Shown here piece after piece: positions 50,901 to 53,240 of a stretch of 64,000 bases of DNA. A program made the translations under genes and the position numbers. This stretch comes from Chimonanthus salicifolius (taxonomy: Eukaryota; Streptophyta; Magnoliopsida; Laurales; Calycanthaceae), in NCBI GenBank assembly GCA_013350335.1, contig CM023533.1:34962170-35026169 (forward strand), given 5' to 3'. The notes beneath the pieces are model-generated. The model did not search any database and had not been told where the DNA came from. It saw only the letters and a program-made list of their open reading frames with translations. Position 1 is the stretch's first letter. Every line of letters begins with the position of its first letter.

Positions 50901-51957
50901 ATTTCCTGTTTTTTTTGGTGGTGATATTGAACTTTCATACTCTCATGTTTATCTTTTACGAACTTGGAAATTCCACATTCCAGACATTAACAAATCAAGG
51001 GTGGGAACAATCATGGAAAAGGACTTCCTAGAATAGAATGTTGATTTCCTTTAATTTCTTTACAGAATCCTCTTCCCTTTTTGAGTTATACATTTTACTT
51101 GGGGCCCTCAATTGCAACACCATCTTTTTCTATTGTTGGGACACCATATTTTAAAATACCAAAAGTACCTTTTTTTCATGGTAATCCATACAATAATGTC
51201 TTTCCCATAAATGTCATTTGAATTAAAAGCAATCCACTTTTGATATTTAAGAAATATGGTATTCCAACTCTAGAAAATAATGGTATCCCAATTGATGGCT
51301 TTTACTTCTGGTAACTTAAGTATTTTGGTTTCTTTATAGATTATAATGGCCACTTGCCAATACGAGTAGATTTAAAAGGCTATCATTTTAGAGCTGTATA
51401 ACTAACAAGAAGGCTGAACTTCACGAGTTTTACGATGATTTGTTCATGAAAGAAATTGGGCTCTCGTATTATCAGTTAAAATTATTTTTAAATTTTTAAA
51501 ATTTGCAGCCTTCAAAAAACATGCCTTGCTCCTACTCGAAGAAATACCTTTACCCATTACCACCCATTTGGTGGACTCCATGCCTAGATTTGCGAGGTAA
51601 GACTACACACCAGTGTGTGGGTGATCATCCATTTTCTTTGAAGATGTGGTTGGGGAATTTAAGCTAGAAAAGAAAAAATCTCAATGTGCTATAGCATCTT
51701 GTAGGTTTGGGTAACCCAAATCAACCCAATACTCATTGCTGTTTTTTTTAACTTCCTCGAATAGAAGAAGCACAGTTCTAAACAAACGCAGACAAATGAC
51801 AATACAATAGAAAAACGATTTTAGAGTTCATAACTGTTGGTTAATTACCTTGAAAACTGCTGTAGCAGATGTCAACATCGGGAATGGGTGGAGCCATGTA
51901 ATAGTCCATCGAGACGATTCGGATGGAGAAGGTGTTTGAATCCGATTGAGATGCCAT
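2334..51957 (-). CDS. REV3: REV3, DNA polymerase zeta catalytic subunit (5' 16 exons; 3' end outside window)
   Basis: Catalytic subunit of DNA polymerase zeta, a nuclear family-B polymerase that extends primers past DNA lesions together with REV7. I joined 16 exons by plant REV3 similarity, GT/AG sites and phase: 51849-51957, 50308-50390, 41741-41798, 40888-40937, 40630-40742, 33826-33868, 26509-26577, 23851-24006, 23564-23738, 23381-23472, 22854-23297, 11531-13198, 5318-5572, 4741-5234, 3036-3181, 2334-2928. Residues 1-230 are the N-terminal polymerase-B region, about 230-1260 the disordered linker, 1260-1517 the exonuclease-like domain. The usual exo I 'DIE' is 'SIE' (1268-1270), as expected for a non-proofreading polymerase. 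The palm motifs are left of the window. The start is the first ATG (51955-51957) ahead of '[11 protein letters not shown]', a conserved beginning. Introns reach 9.7 kb and are packed with transposons. Exon 12 carries an apparent one-base frame break, so the allele may be damaged or the base mis-called. Confidence 0.94.
3036..3181 (-). CDS. REV3: REV3 exon 15
   Basis: Encodes '[20 protein letters not shown]' and then '[15 protein letters not shown]'. A GTCAGT inside it (3097) looks like a donor, but the reading frame and the conserved 'EIY.LLHS' continue through it. The better donor is GTCTGG after 3036. Confidence 0.88.
3460..4627 (+). mobile_element. 5'-truncated LINE: RNase H end with poly(A)
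   Basis: From 3550 it reads '[20 protein letters not shown]', then '[13 protein letters not shown]' with a stop, then 'LAIEGD' and 'VVDYFAKLG'. This is the RNase H domain at the 3' end of plant L1 elements. The tail ends in about 14 A (4614-4627). A MITE occupies 3972-4489. It is in REV3 intron 14, antisense to the gene. The 5' limit is approximate. Confidence 0.82.
3972..4489. mobile_element. MITE inserted in a LINE tail (TIR CATGGTTGTTAAAATC)
   Basis: The ends are inverted: CATGGTTGTTAAAATC on the left and CAATGTTGTGAAAATC (reverse complement) on the right, 13 of 16 matching. A 7-bp direct repeat CTTTGTT flanks it (3965-3971 and 4490-4496). The interior is AT-rich with repeated CGATTCGTA-like words. 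The ends resemble hAT MITEs, but the superfamily is uncertain. Confidence 0.72.
4741..5234 (-). CDS. REV3: REV3 exon 14 (carries the exo I remnant)
   Basis: 164 codons ending '[12 protein letters not shown]', directly before donor GTAAGT. It includes '[20 protein letters not shown]', conserved in plants. The terminal 'SIE' takes the place of the catalytic 'DIE' of proofreading family-B polymerases. Confidence 0.92.
5318..5572 (-). CDS. REV3: REV3 exon 13
   Basis: Encodes '[18 protein letters not shown]' and '[17 protein letters not shown]', a motif close to the plant REV3 'NDGS.LYLLTPA.SPPS'. The acceptor ends TTGAAG, the donor is GTATGA. Confidence 0.91.
6066..6496. repeat. Perfect 17-bp inverted repeats 397 bp apart (possible MITE)
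   Basis: ATTAGATTTGACAAATT at 6066-6082 is repeated exactly in reverse at 6480-6496. A tRNA-SINE-like stretch (about 6120-6180: GGTTGTGGGTCC on the minus strand) lies inside. No clear TSD flanks the pair. The rest of 5573-7584 (intron 12) shows no coding similarity. There is a poly(T) at 6630-6648. Confidence 0.45.
7585..9795 (+). mobile_element. Decayed LINE, reverse transcriptase part
   Basis: Around 7604-7700 it reads '[19 protein letters not shown]', the start of an L1 reverse transcriptase. '[15 protein letters not shown]' follows, and '[14 protein letters not shown]' near 8010 stands for the usual [10 protein letters not shown] motif. Many stops and frameshifts occur. An A-run (9780-9794) after TTTGTTACCGC resembles the 3' ends of the other LINEs here. 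It may be two fused fragments. Confidence 0.7.
9796..11275 (+). mobile_element. LINE fragment, zinc-binding (zf-RVT) region and 3' end
   Basis: '[15 protein letters not shown]' near 10115-10165 and a later stretch near 10780-10870 corresponding to the 'CPFC...EE..HLF.HC' zinc finger identify the C-terminal part of an L1 polyprotein. It is broken into frames. Its 3' UTR contains the small hairpin GCACCTTTGGTGC (11239-11251) that recurs at 30977-30989. From 11276 to 11530 nothing is recognised. Confidence 0.65.
11531..13198 (-). CDS. REV3: REV3 exon 12, large linker exon with a frame break
   Basis: The longest exon seen, 1668 bp, encoding about residues 465-1020 of the disordered linker. It starts '[20 protein letters not shown]', as in plant REV3, and carries the basic motif '[10 protein letters not shown]' at 12553-12524. 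The first frame reads well to 'CPEHQAS' (about 12430) and would then stop at 12035. The second frame is clearly coding from about 12407 ('[13 protein letters not shown]') to the donor at 11531, and only this frame joins exon 13 in phase. The switch fits one missing T in the four-T run (sense strand) at 12402-12405. Acceptor TTGCAG, donor GTTACA. Confidence 0.88.
13531..13700 (-). mobile_element. tRNA-derived SINE
   Basis: On the minus strand it starts CGGGTAGCTCAGTTGGT, a tRNA-like A box, with a B-box-like GGCTCTAACTCC about 45 bp later, and ends in nine A (13531-13539). Flanks GCATCAACA (13522-13530) and GCGTCAAGA (13701-13709) match at 7 of 9 and are a plausible TSD. It lies in REV3 intron 11. 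Between 13710 and 14140 only GT/GA-rich microsatellite sequence was noticed. Confidence 0.75.
14143..14840 (+). mobile_element. LINE RNase H fragment starting at a poly(G) tract
   Basis: A G-rich run (about 14143-14180) is followed by 'KFNVDGPL' (14247), '[13 protein letters not shown]' and '[19 protein letters not shown]', an L1-type RNase H domain with frameshifts. The 3' boundary is uncertain because no A-tail is seen. From about 14845 to 15470 I recognise no feature. Confidence 0.72.
15475..15679 (-). mobile_element. LINE fragment, part 2 (after the solo LTR split)
   Basis: On the minus strand it reads '[20 protein letters not shown]' and then 'YSGDVIFFW', the zinc-binding region of an L1 polyprotein, with stops. 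It continues directly from 16799-16970 once the solo LTR is removed. The same sub-family is seen at 45.4 kb ('GFWQGIYSI'). Confidence 0.65.
15680..16798 (+). mobile_element. Solo LTR (1119 bp) inserted in a LINE
   Basis: It starts TGATGCGGAGC and ends CCTGCATCA, LTR-type TG...CA ends with inverted TGATGC/GCATCA, and is flanked by a perfect 5-bp TSD ATAAT (15675-15679, 16799-16803). TATATAAG at 15833 and AATAAA at 15877 set the plus orientation. There is no internal domain, so it is a solo LTR left by recombination. A related LTR lies at 35587-36478. Confidence 0.85.
16799..16970 (-). mobile_element. LINE fragment, part 1 (before the solo LTR split)
   Basis: The minus strand reads '[20 protein letters not shown]' and 'LWKEII', the segment between reverse transcriptase and zinc finger in plant L1s. 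It joins 15475-15679 across the solo LTR. A plus-strand LINE begins at about 16970, head to head. Confidence 0.68.
16970..18737 (+). mobile_element. LINE 3' half: zf-RVT and RNase H
   Basis: In order: '[17 protein letters not shown]' (about 17015), '[20 protein letters not shown]' (17250-17310), the zinc finger '[19 protein letters not shown]' (17723-17780), then RNase H '[13 protein letters not shown]' and '[18 protein letters not shown]'. It ends in a short A-run (18732-18739). Several frameshifts make it non-functional. It abuts opposite-strand LINE sequence on both sides. Confidence 0.85.
18740..20446 (-). mobile_element. LINE reverse transcriptase fragment
   Basis: Minus-strand reading: '[20 protein letters not shown]' (near 19740), '[20 protein letters not shown]' (near 19600), '[11 protein letters not shown]', '[11 protein letters not shown]' (19340), then the thumb region '[16 protein letters not shown]' (18960). 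Upstream (20447-20030) is the linker after the endonuclease ('[20 protein letters not shown]'). Stops occur in most blocks. It is sandwiched between two plus-strand LINE pieces. Confidence 0.85.
20447..21187 (+). mobile_element. 5'-truncated LINE: RNase H end
   Basis: An open stretch (20553-20981) reads '[20 protein letters not shown]', '[15 protein letters not shown]', '[18 protein letters not shown]' and '[11 protein letters not shown]', a nearly complete RNase H domain. The tail ends in AAAAAAA at 21180. It is one of the best preserved LINE ends here. It begins abruptly against the minus-strand LINE at 20446. Confidence 0.83.
21350..22260 (-). mobile_element. Ty1-copia remnant: RNase H end, PPT and partial LTR
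   Basis: On the minus strand, '[11 protein letters not shown]' is followed by '[19 protein letters not shown]', the copia RNase H signature, with stops and frameshifts. Next come a purine tract (CTTGAGGGGAG, 21591-21601) and an LTR start TGTTGTGGGGCTC at 21590, whose body runs to roughly 21350 with TATTTATA. No integrase or reverse transcriptase is visible. Its LTR resembles that at 48650. It is in REV3 intron 11. Confidence 0.8.
22301..22530. repeat. Two-copy tandem repeat (about 125 bp)
   Basis: The stretch 'cctaacataatttcttaagg' through 'gaagaacaaatgaaa' is repeated as 'ctaacataatttcttgaga' through the same end. The copies differ at many positions, so it is old. Imperfect ATA/ATG runs follow it (22526-22600). 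Confidence 0.7.
22854..23297 (-). CDS. REV3: REV3 exon 11
   Basis: 148 codons from '[12 protein letters not shown]' to 'TEASNMK'. This starts the low-complexity, Ser/Asp/Glu-rich linker. Acceptor TTTCTAG, donor GTATTA. The next intron (13199-22853) is the longest in the window, 9.7 kb. Confidence 0.9.
23381..23472 (-). CDS. REV3: REV3 exon 10
   Basis: Encodes '[16 protein letters not shown]' and '[11 protein letters not shown]', conserved in plant REV3. Acceptor TTGTAG, donor GTCTGT, ending in phase 0. It is separated from its neighbours by introns under 100 bp. Confidence 0.93.
23564..23738 (-). CDS. REV3: REV3 exon 9
   Basis: 58 codons plus one base, with '[11 protein letters not shown]' and '[11 protein letters not shown]', which match the plant REV3 pattern 'W.WN...CELEGDAT'. 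Acceptor TTCTTAG, donor GTATGT. Confidence 0.92.
23851..24006 (-). CDS. REV3: REV3 exon 8
   Basis: 52 codons starting '[20 protein letters not shown]', the hallmark end of the REV3 N-terminal domain. Acceptor CATTAG, donor GTTTGT; phase 0 at both ends. Confidence 0.94.
24117..24205 (+). mobile_element. Possible SINE fragment
   Basis: AGCACAGTTGGTGAGCAC, then GCAGATTCGAGTCC about 30 bp later, resemble tRNA A and B boxes. A short A-rich tail follows (24191-24200). No TSD was recognised. Confidence 0.45.
24200..25520. repeat. Old tandem duplication (period about 525 bp), later split by a TRIM
   Basis: 24205-24360 and 24728-24870 are similar ('aagagatgcca...gaatctg...cagttaagg'). 24585-24670 and 25425-25515 are similar ('agaagctc...ttttagcagcag...ctaattcctcac'). 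The second copy is interrupted by the TRIM at 24911-25407. Both are in REV3 intron 7. Confidence 0.65.
24911..25407 (+). mobile_element. TRIM retrotransposon, family A, complete
   Basis: A 497-bp element with two LTRs (24911-25105 and 25191-25407) starting TGTGATACCCC and ending TATGACA or TGTGACA. Between them are an initiator-Met tRNA primer site TGGTATCAGAGCC (25108-25120) and a purine tract AAGGGGGG (25178-25185). A perfect 5-bp TSD TGGGC flanks it (24906-24910, 25408-25412). It has no coding region, so it must use enzymes of another element. The left LTR lacks about 22 bp present in the right one. A second copy is at 35469-36949. Confidence 0.93.
25625..26070 (-). mobile_element. LINE RNase H fragment starting at a poly(G) tract
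   Basis: On the minus strand a run of about 30 G (26041-26070) is followed by '[14 protein letters not shown]', '[19 protein letters not shown]' and 'RRSANGVAD', an RNase H domain, then a 3' UTR to about 25625. It has the same layout as 14143-14840. Between 26090 and 26508 only a diverged duplicate ('aatagctagcacaaattcatagctattctta') was noticed. Confidence 0.8.
26509..26577 (-). CDS. REV3: REV3 exon 7
   Basis: A 69-bp phase-0 exon encoding '[20 protein letters not shown]', matching the conserved REV3 'GAVL...LQP.ESHIPF' block. Acceptor AATAG, donor GTAAGT. It sits alone between introns of 7.2 and 2.5 kb. Confidence 0.9.
26578..28190. other. Intron 6 stretch without recognised genes
   Basis: It contains an unassigned 145-codon minus-strand open frame (27066-27503) rich in Trp, Lys and Glu, with more broken frames to 28020. 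This resembles decayed transposon coding sequence, but I could not assign a family. 26580-27065 is AT-rich with nothing recognised. Confidence 0.4.
28191..28553 (+). mobile_element. TRIM retrotransposon, family B, complete
   Basis: LTRs of about 124 bp (28191-28314 and about 28431-28553) share 'GCTGCTGCGAA.GAGTCC' and end CCTAACA. The primer site TGGTATCAGAGCCAGG is at 28317-28332 and a purine-rich stretch lies before the right LTR. A perfect 5-bp TSD ATTTC flanks it (28186-28190, 28554-28558). There is no coding capacity. Relatives in reverse are at 63240-63475 and perhaps 59911-60095. Confidence 0.92.
29586..29990. repeat. Two-copy tandem repeat (about 185-225 bp)
   Basis: 'gtcactctacaa.ctaacatgtcc' through 'ctagttgtaattg' occurs at 29589-29743 and again at 29774-29979. 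The second copy carries about 40 extra bases. Before it, 28600-29585 has an LTR-like look (TATATAAAG at 28802, pyrimidine-rich downstream part) but no clear ends. Confidence 0.7.
30965..31185 (-). mobile_element. LINE 3' UTR fragment
   Basis: On the minus strand it ends with GCACCTTTGGTGC (30977-30989) and then a T-rich run, the same tail as the plus-strand LINE ending near 11275. No coding sequence remains. From 30000 to 30960 nothing was recognised apart from an A-run at 30308-30321. Confidence 0.45.
31381..31573 (+). mobile_element. tRNA-derived SINE with 12-bp TSD
   Basis: An A-box-like GGGGTAGGCTCAACCGG and a B box GGTTCGAGTCTC (31439-31450) are followed by a tRNA-unrelated body and a poly(A) (31556-31569). 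TATCTAGGCTAG flanks it exactly (31369-31380, 31574-31585). It has the same body as the SINE at 41244-41418. Confidence 0.9.
31965..32790 (+). mobile_element. LINE endonuclease fragment
   Basis: Reads '[16 protein letters not shown]' (32168-32215), '[17 protein letters not shown]' (32261-32311) and '[17 protein letters not shown]' (32431), the C-terminal half of an L1 EEP endonuclease, then 'FYHWPVLFS' and the linker. 'GDFN' holds active-site residues of the family. Stops at 32256 and elsewhere break it. It follows an A-run at 31959-31970. Confidence 0.85.
32804..33105. repeat. Direct repeat with 216-bp period in AT-rich DNA
   Basis: About 84 bp starting 'gtttaattga' at 32804 recurs at 33020 with three or four changes. 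Shorter 'actattttaaataa' units lie between them. Confidence 0.8.
33257..33280. other. Perfect 11-bp hairpin
   Basis: AACAGTCCTCG, two bases, then CGAGGACTGTT. It follows an A-run (33240-33252) and precedes a partial second copy (GGGGAGGACTGTTGG). Its role is unknown and it may be the end of a mobile element. Confidence 0.6.
33471..33664. mobile_element. Probable MITE remnant related to 3972-4489
   Basis: The right end in reverse is CAGTATTGTCAAAATC, close to the CAATGTTGTGAAAATC end of the other element. The interior repeats CGATTCG/TCGTGCGATTT words. The left end (near 33471) is doubtful and no TSD was found. Confidence 0.5.
33826..33868 (-). CDS. REV3: REV3 exon 6
   Basis: A 43-bp exon completing a Leu codon and encoding '[14 protein letters not shown]'. 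The acceptor ends AAAG, the donor is GTACAA. Both flanking introns are about 7 kb and full of repeats, so a gene predictor could miss it. Confidence 0.88.
34160..35275. other. Intron 5 stretch without recognised genes
   Basis: It contains a GA microsatellite (34500-34522) and a diverged duplicate of about 40 bp ('acatacaac.a.aaagaaaga.cag.cc'). No coding similarity was seen. Confidence 0.5.
35280..35463 (-). mobile_element. LINE RNase H fragment interrupted by a TRIM
   Basis: Minus-strand '[20 protein letters not shown]' is the start of an L1 RNase H domain. The TRIM at 35469-36949 splits it, and its upstream part probably continues at 36955-37080. Confidence 0.6.
35469..36949 (-). mobile_element. 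TRIM family A, second copy, split by a solo LTR
   Basis: A minus-strand copy of the 24911 element. The right LTR is 36717-36949 and the left LTR is 35469-35586 plus 36479-36606. The internal part has the purine tract (36610-36620) and a decayed primer site (36699-36714). TSD GAACA is perfect (35464-35468, 36950-36954). A solo LTR (35587-36478) sits in the left LTR. Layering: LINE, then TRIM, then LTR element. Confidence 0.92.
35587..36478 (+). mobile_element. Solo LTR nested in TRIM A
   Basis: Begins TGATGCGGAGC and ends CCTACATCA, as does the solo LTR at 15680-16798. It interrupts the TRIM LTR exactly between 'agaagg' and 'ggagg', and flanks GAAGG and GGAGG match at 4 of 5. A TATATATA near 35836 sets the plus orientation. 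The downstream half is pyrimidine-rich. Confidence 0.85.
37205..40107 (+). mobile_element. LINE (RT to RNase H) with poly(A) and 13-bp TSD
   Basis: A 5'-truncated L1 element bounded by an exact TSD AGCACAGCTTGAT (37192-37204, 40108-40120) and an A-run (40095-40103). In order: late RT '[10 protein letters not shown]' (37516) and '[20 protein letters not shown]' (37589-37648), thumb '[12 protein letters not shown]', '[18 protein letters not shown]' (38028-38080), 'LKGEDSY'-like zinc region (38998), and RNase H '[11 protein letters not shown]' (39510) with '[14 protein letters not shown]' (39690). It has many stops. A MITE-like insertion lies at about 38228-38535. It is in REV3 intron 5. Confidence 0.92.
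38228..38535. mobile_element. MITE-like insertion inside the LINE
   Basis: AT-rich DNA with repeated 'TTTATCG' and 'TTACCG' words interrupts LINE coding similarity. 'gggatactttcaaattcttggattttta' resembles, in reverse, the right end of the element at 56510-57088, so they may be one family. Exact ends were not resolved. Confidence 0.55.
40630..40742 (-). CDS. REV3: REV3 exon 5
   Basis: Encodes residues 101-137 with '[20 protein letters not shown]' and 'EELFLKIY', a highly conserved REV3 block. Acceptor AAACAG, donor GTATCC, ending two bases into a codon. Confidence 0.93.
40888..40937 (-). CDS. REV3: REV3 exon 4
   Basis: A 50-bp exon encoding '[16 protein letters not shown]'; the 'EKALK' end is conserved in plant REV3. 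Acceptor TGTAG, donor GTCTGT, ending in phase 0. It is too short for ORF finders and was placed by phase and similarity. Confidence 0.87.
41244..41418 (-). mobile_element. tRNA-derived SINE with long TSD
   Basis: The minus strand reads GGGGTAGTTTAACTGGTAGG (A-box region), GGTTTGAGTCCCG (B box) and a short A-tail. The flanks are near-identical: 41221-41243 and 41419-41442 both end CCAAGTCAGCATT. It belongs to the same family as 31381-31573. It lies in REV3 intron 3. Confidence 0.9.
41741..41798 (-). CDS. REV3: REV3 exon 3
   Basis: A 58-bp exon after a strong acceptor (TTTCACAG). It encodes '[14 protein letters not shown]' and ends in phase 1 at GTAGGC. The intron before it is 8.5 kb and holds the nested copia/LINE block. 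Confidence 0.9.
42075..43380 (+). mobile_element. Outer Ty1-copia element: 5' LTR and gag remnant
   Basis: An LTR-like stretch (42075 to about 42397) shares 'GTGAGG...CTCTCATA..TTGACTTTCT' with the LTR at 48969. TTGCATATCAGAATTC after it may be a worn primer site. From about 42715 it reads '[20 protein letters not shown]', the start of a copia gag (UBN2 type), with a stop soon after. The matching 3' end is at 48896-49110. Everything between is a later insertion or is lost. Confidence 0.68.
43390..45540 (-). mobile_element. LINE (zf-RVT to RNase H) inserted in copia
   Basis: Minus-strand reading: '[20 protein letters not shown]' (45470), '[16 protein letters not shown]' (45370-45310), '[20 protein letters not shown]' (44300-44240), then RNase H '[20 protein letters not shown]' (near 44020). 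The RNase H start is duplicated in tandem (43881-44066). A pyrimidine-rich insertion of about 0.5 kb lies near 44340-44850 with unclear ends. It abuts copia sequence at both ends. Confidence 0.72.
43881..44066 (-). repeat. 93-bp in-frame tandem duplication in RNase H
   Basis: 'accaagatcacacacgcaac' at 43881 recurs at 43974. The unit is 31 codons and both copies still read '[11 protein letters not shown]' or '[11 protein letters not shown]' on the minus strand. Confidence 0.8.
45541..48895 (+). mobile_element. Inner Ty1-copia element: pol remnant and 3' LTR
   Basis: In copia order: pre-integrase 'WHCLLEHP' and '[10 protein letters not shown]' (45800-45905), integrase '[10 protein letters not shown]' (46028), the rest of integrase 'YTPQQN' (46422), reverse transcriptase '[17 protein letters not shown]' (47297-47346), 'YIDDI' (47688-47702, the active site), and RNase H '[20 protein letters not shown]' (48169-48230). 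A purine tract GAGGGGGAG (48641-48649) and LTR TGTTGTGGGACC (48650 to about 48895) follow. Frameshifts and stops break pol, and a SINE interrupts integrase. The 5' part is missing. Confidence 0.85.
46154..46322 (+). mobile_element. tRNA-derived SINE inside copia integrase
   Basis: A box TGTAGCTCAACTGG (46165-46178) and B box GGGTTCGAGCCCC (46210-46222) are spaced as in a tRNA, followed by an A-tail (46311-46322). TSD TAAGGTTTTA is exact (46144-46153, 46323-46332). Integrase reading 'IKVL' resumes as 'VLRSDDGG' after it. Confidence 0.92.
48896..49110 (+). mobile_element. Outer Ty1-copia element: pol tail, PPT and 3' LTR
   Basis: Reads '[15 protein letters not shown]' then GAAGGGGAG (48960-48968) and an LTR start TGTTGGCGTGAGG (48969), similar to the LTR at 42075. 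The end is eroded near 49110. From 49110 to 50307 I see no gene, only a poly(C) at 49802-49813. Confidence 0.65.
50308..50390 (-). CDS. REV3: REV3 exon 2
   Basis: Encodes residues 37-64 with '[11 protein letters not shown]' and '[10 protein letters not shown]', part of the polymerase-B N-terminal domain. The acceptor ends AAG at 50391 and the donor is GTATTG from 50307. It ends in phase 0. Intron 1 upstream is 1.46 kb. Confidence 0.93.
50391..51848. other. REV3 intron 1, no gene seen
   Basis: The word TTCCAGGAAATTTCCTG occurs twice in similar 50-bp settings (50556, 50892). Each contains the palindrome AGGAAATTTCCT. Otherwise AT-rich with nothing recognised. Confidence 0.5.
51849..51957 (-). 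CDS. REV3: REV3 exon 1
   Basis: Start codon 51957-51955, then residues 1-36, including '[12 protein letters not shown]' and 'CYSSFQ', conserved at the plant REV3 N-terminus. It ends CAAG before GTAATTA at 51848, in phase 1. Confidence 0.93.
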
Positions 51958-52044
51958 TTCCACAGCGATTGCAGAATCATGCCACCCGAAAAGGGTTTTG
52001 TGGGGTTTGGTATTTAGATAGCTTGATTGCCGCCTCTTTCCCCT

Positions 52045-52053
52045 CCTTTTATA
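52045..52053 (-). promoter_or_regulatory. Candidate REV3 TATA box
   Basis: TATAAAAGG on the minus strand, 88-96 bp upstream of the REV3 start codon. The flank is more GC-rich than its surroundings. Position and sequence suit a core promoter. The transcription start is not visible from sequence. Confidence 0.55.
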
Positions 52054-52829
52054 CGCTTTGGGCGATGGAGACCTGAAATTACAGGCGACGAACTGGGTAC
52101 GGGAGGCCGGTGCGGATTCAGTTCTGTAAGTGCCGCACGAGGCCAGAAATGGCAGTCACTAGTCTTCCGCCCACGAACGAAAGTAGCCGAGAGAGAAGGC
52201 CCTGTATTCTGTAGCAACGAGTTTTTTTATTAATTATAAAAGTAAACGTTACATAGCACTAAGATAAACGAGAAATGCTAGAGGAAAATGCTAAAAGTAA
52301 GATAATTTTGTTACTTGAGCTAAGTACAGAAATTATTTTTAATTTAATACATTATATAGGTCAAGAAGGTTATCACATGAAAAATTTAATTACAAACTAT
52401 TTTAAAATAAAAATTAAGAATTAAATAATATTTTTAGTTATTAAATTTAAACTTATCAAAATCAACAATAATAATGTTGGCAATAATCTTATTATATTTG
52501 AATTAAAATATTAATTATCACTTTAATCTCCACTGTTCCACTTTTATGTGCCACTGTTTGAATGATCTTCCATTGCATATTTCTATTTAGCCTGAGTTGC
52601 TTATTGACACTTTGATATTCACCGTAATTTTGATTATCATTTTCATCTTCTTCTTTATTTTGCTCATTTAAATTTTGGACTTCTCTATGGGGAAAATATG
52701 TTCTTACACAAGTAAAAAGCTTTTCATTTACCACAGGTGTTTTTTTTTTTAAGAGACACATGTTTAAAAAAAATTATGTGAAAATTACTTTATTCTTCAC
52801 CCTTCTTTAACCTTTTAAAAATAAAATTA

Positions 52830-53020
52830 TAGGTGCACCGCTCAGAATTGTAGGTACACTGCTCATAAGTACACCGCTCATAATTATAAGTGCACCACTA
52901 TCGATAGGTTCTATACGTCAAAGTTATAGTTAATTTCAAAATTATAAGTACACTGCTCAGAATTATAGGTACACCATTTATACATACACCTCTAATAATT
53001 ATAGGTGCACCGTTGCGTTC
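52830..53020. repeat. Degenerate short tandem repeat, (AATTATAGGTGCACCGCTCA)n-like
   Basis: Words such as 'ataggtgcaccgctcaga', 'agtacaccgctcataattat' and 'aagtacactgctcagaatt' recur about eight times at roughly 20-30 bp spacing. They are imperfect. The surrounding 52240-52830 is AT-rich with nothing recognised. Confidence 0.7.
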
Positions 53021-53138
53021 TACTTAAGATTTACATACAGAACGACCGAGGTAAAGTGAGAATTTCACTTTATTCTATGTTTTCTAACCAAAAAAAAATA
53101 CCCGTGTTAGGATGGACAGTCTATATGTTTATCATTAA

Positions 53139-53240
53139 ATCTTTATTCTTTCATCTTGCACTCCTTTATATGGTGAACTGTAGCTTAACATCTTTATTCT
53201 TTCATCTTGCACTCCTTTATATGGTGAACTGTAGCTTAAC
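53139..53240. repeat. Perfect 51-bp tandem duplication
   Basis: Units 53139-53189 and 53190-53240 are identical ('atctttattctttcatctt' to 'ctgtagcttaac'), so the event is recent. From 53245 to 55200 no gene or repeat was identified. Confidence 0.93.

Noticed and set aside
52027..52233. Plus-strand ORF upstream of REV3
   Set aside because: It overlaps the REV3 promoter and 5' UTR in antisense, has no recognised domain, and its GC bias explains the open frame.
53139..53240. CRISPR-like repeat
   Set aside because: Two adjacent identical units with no spacer, in a plant genome.
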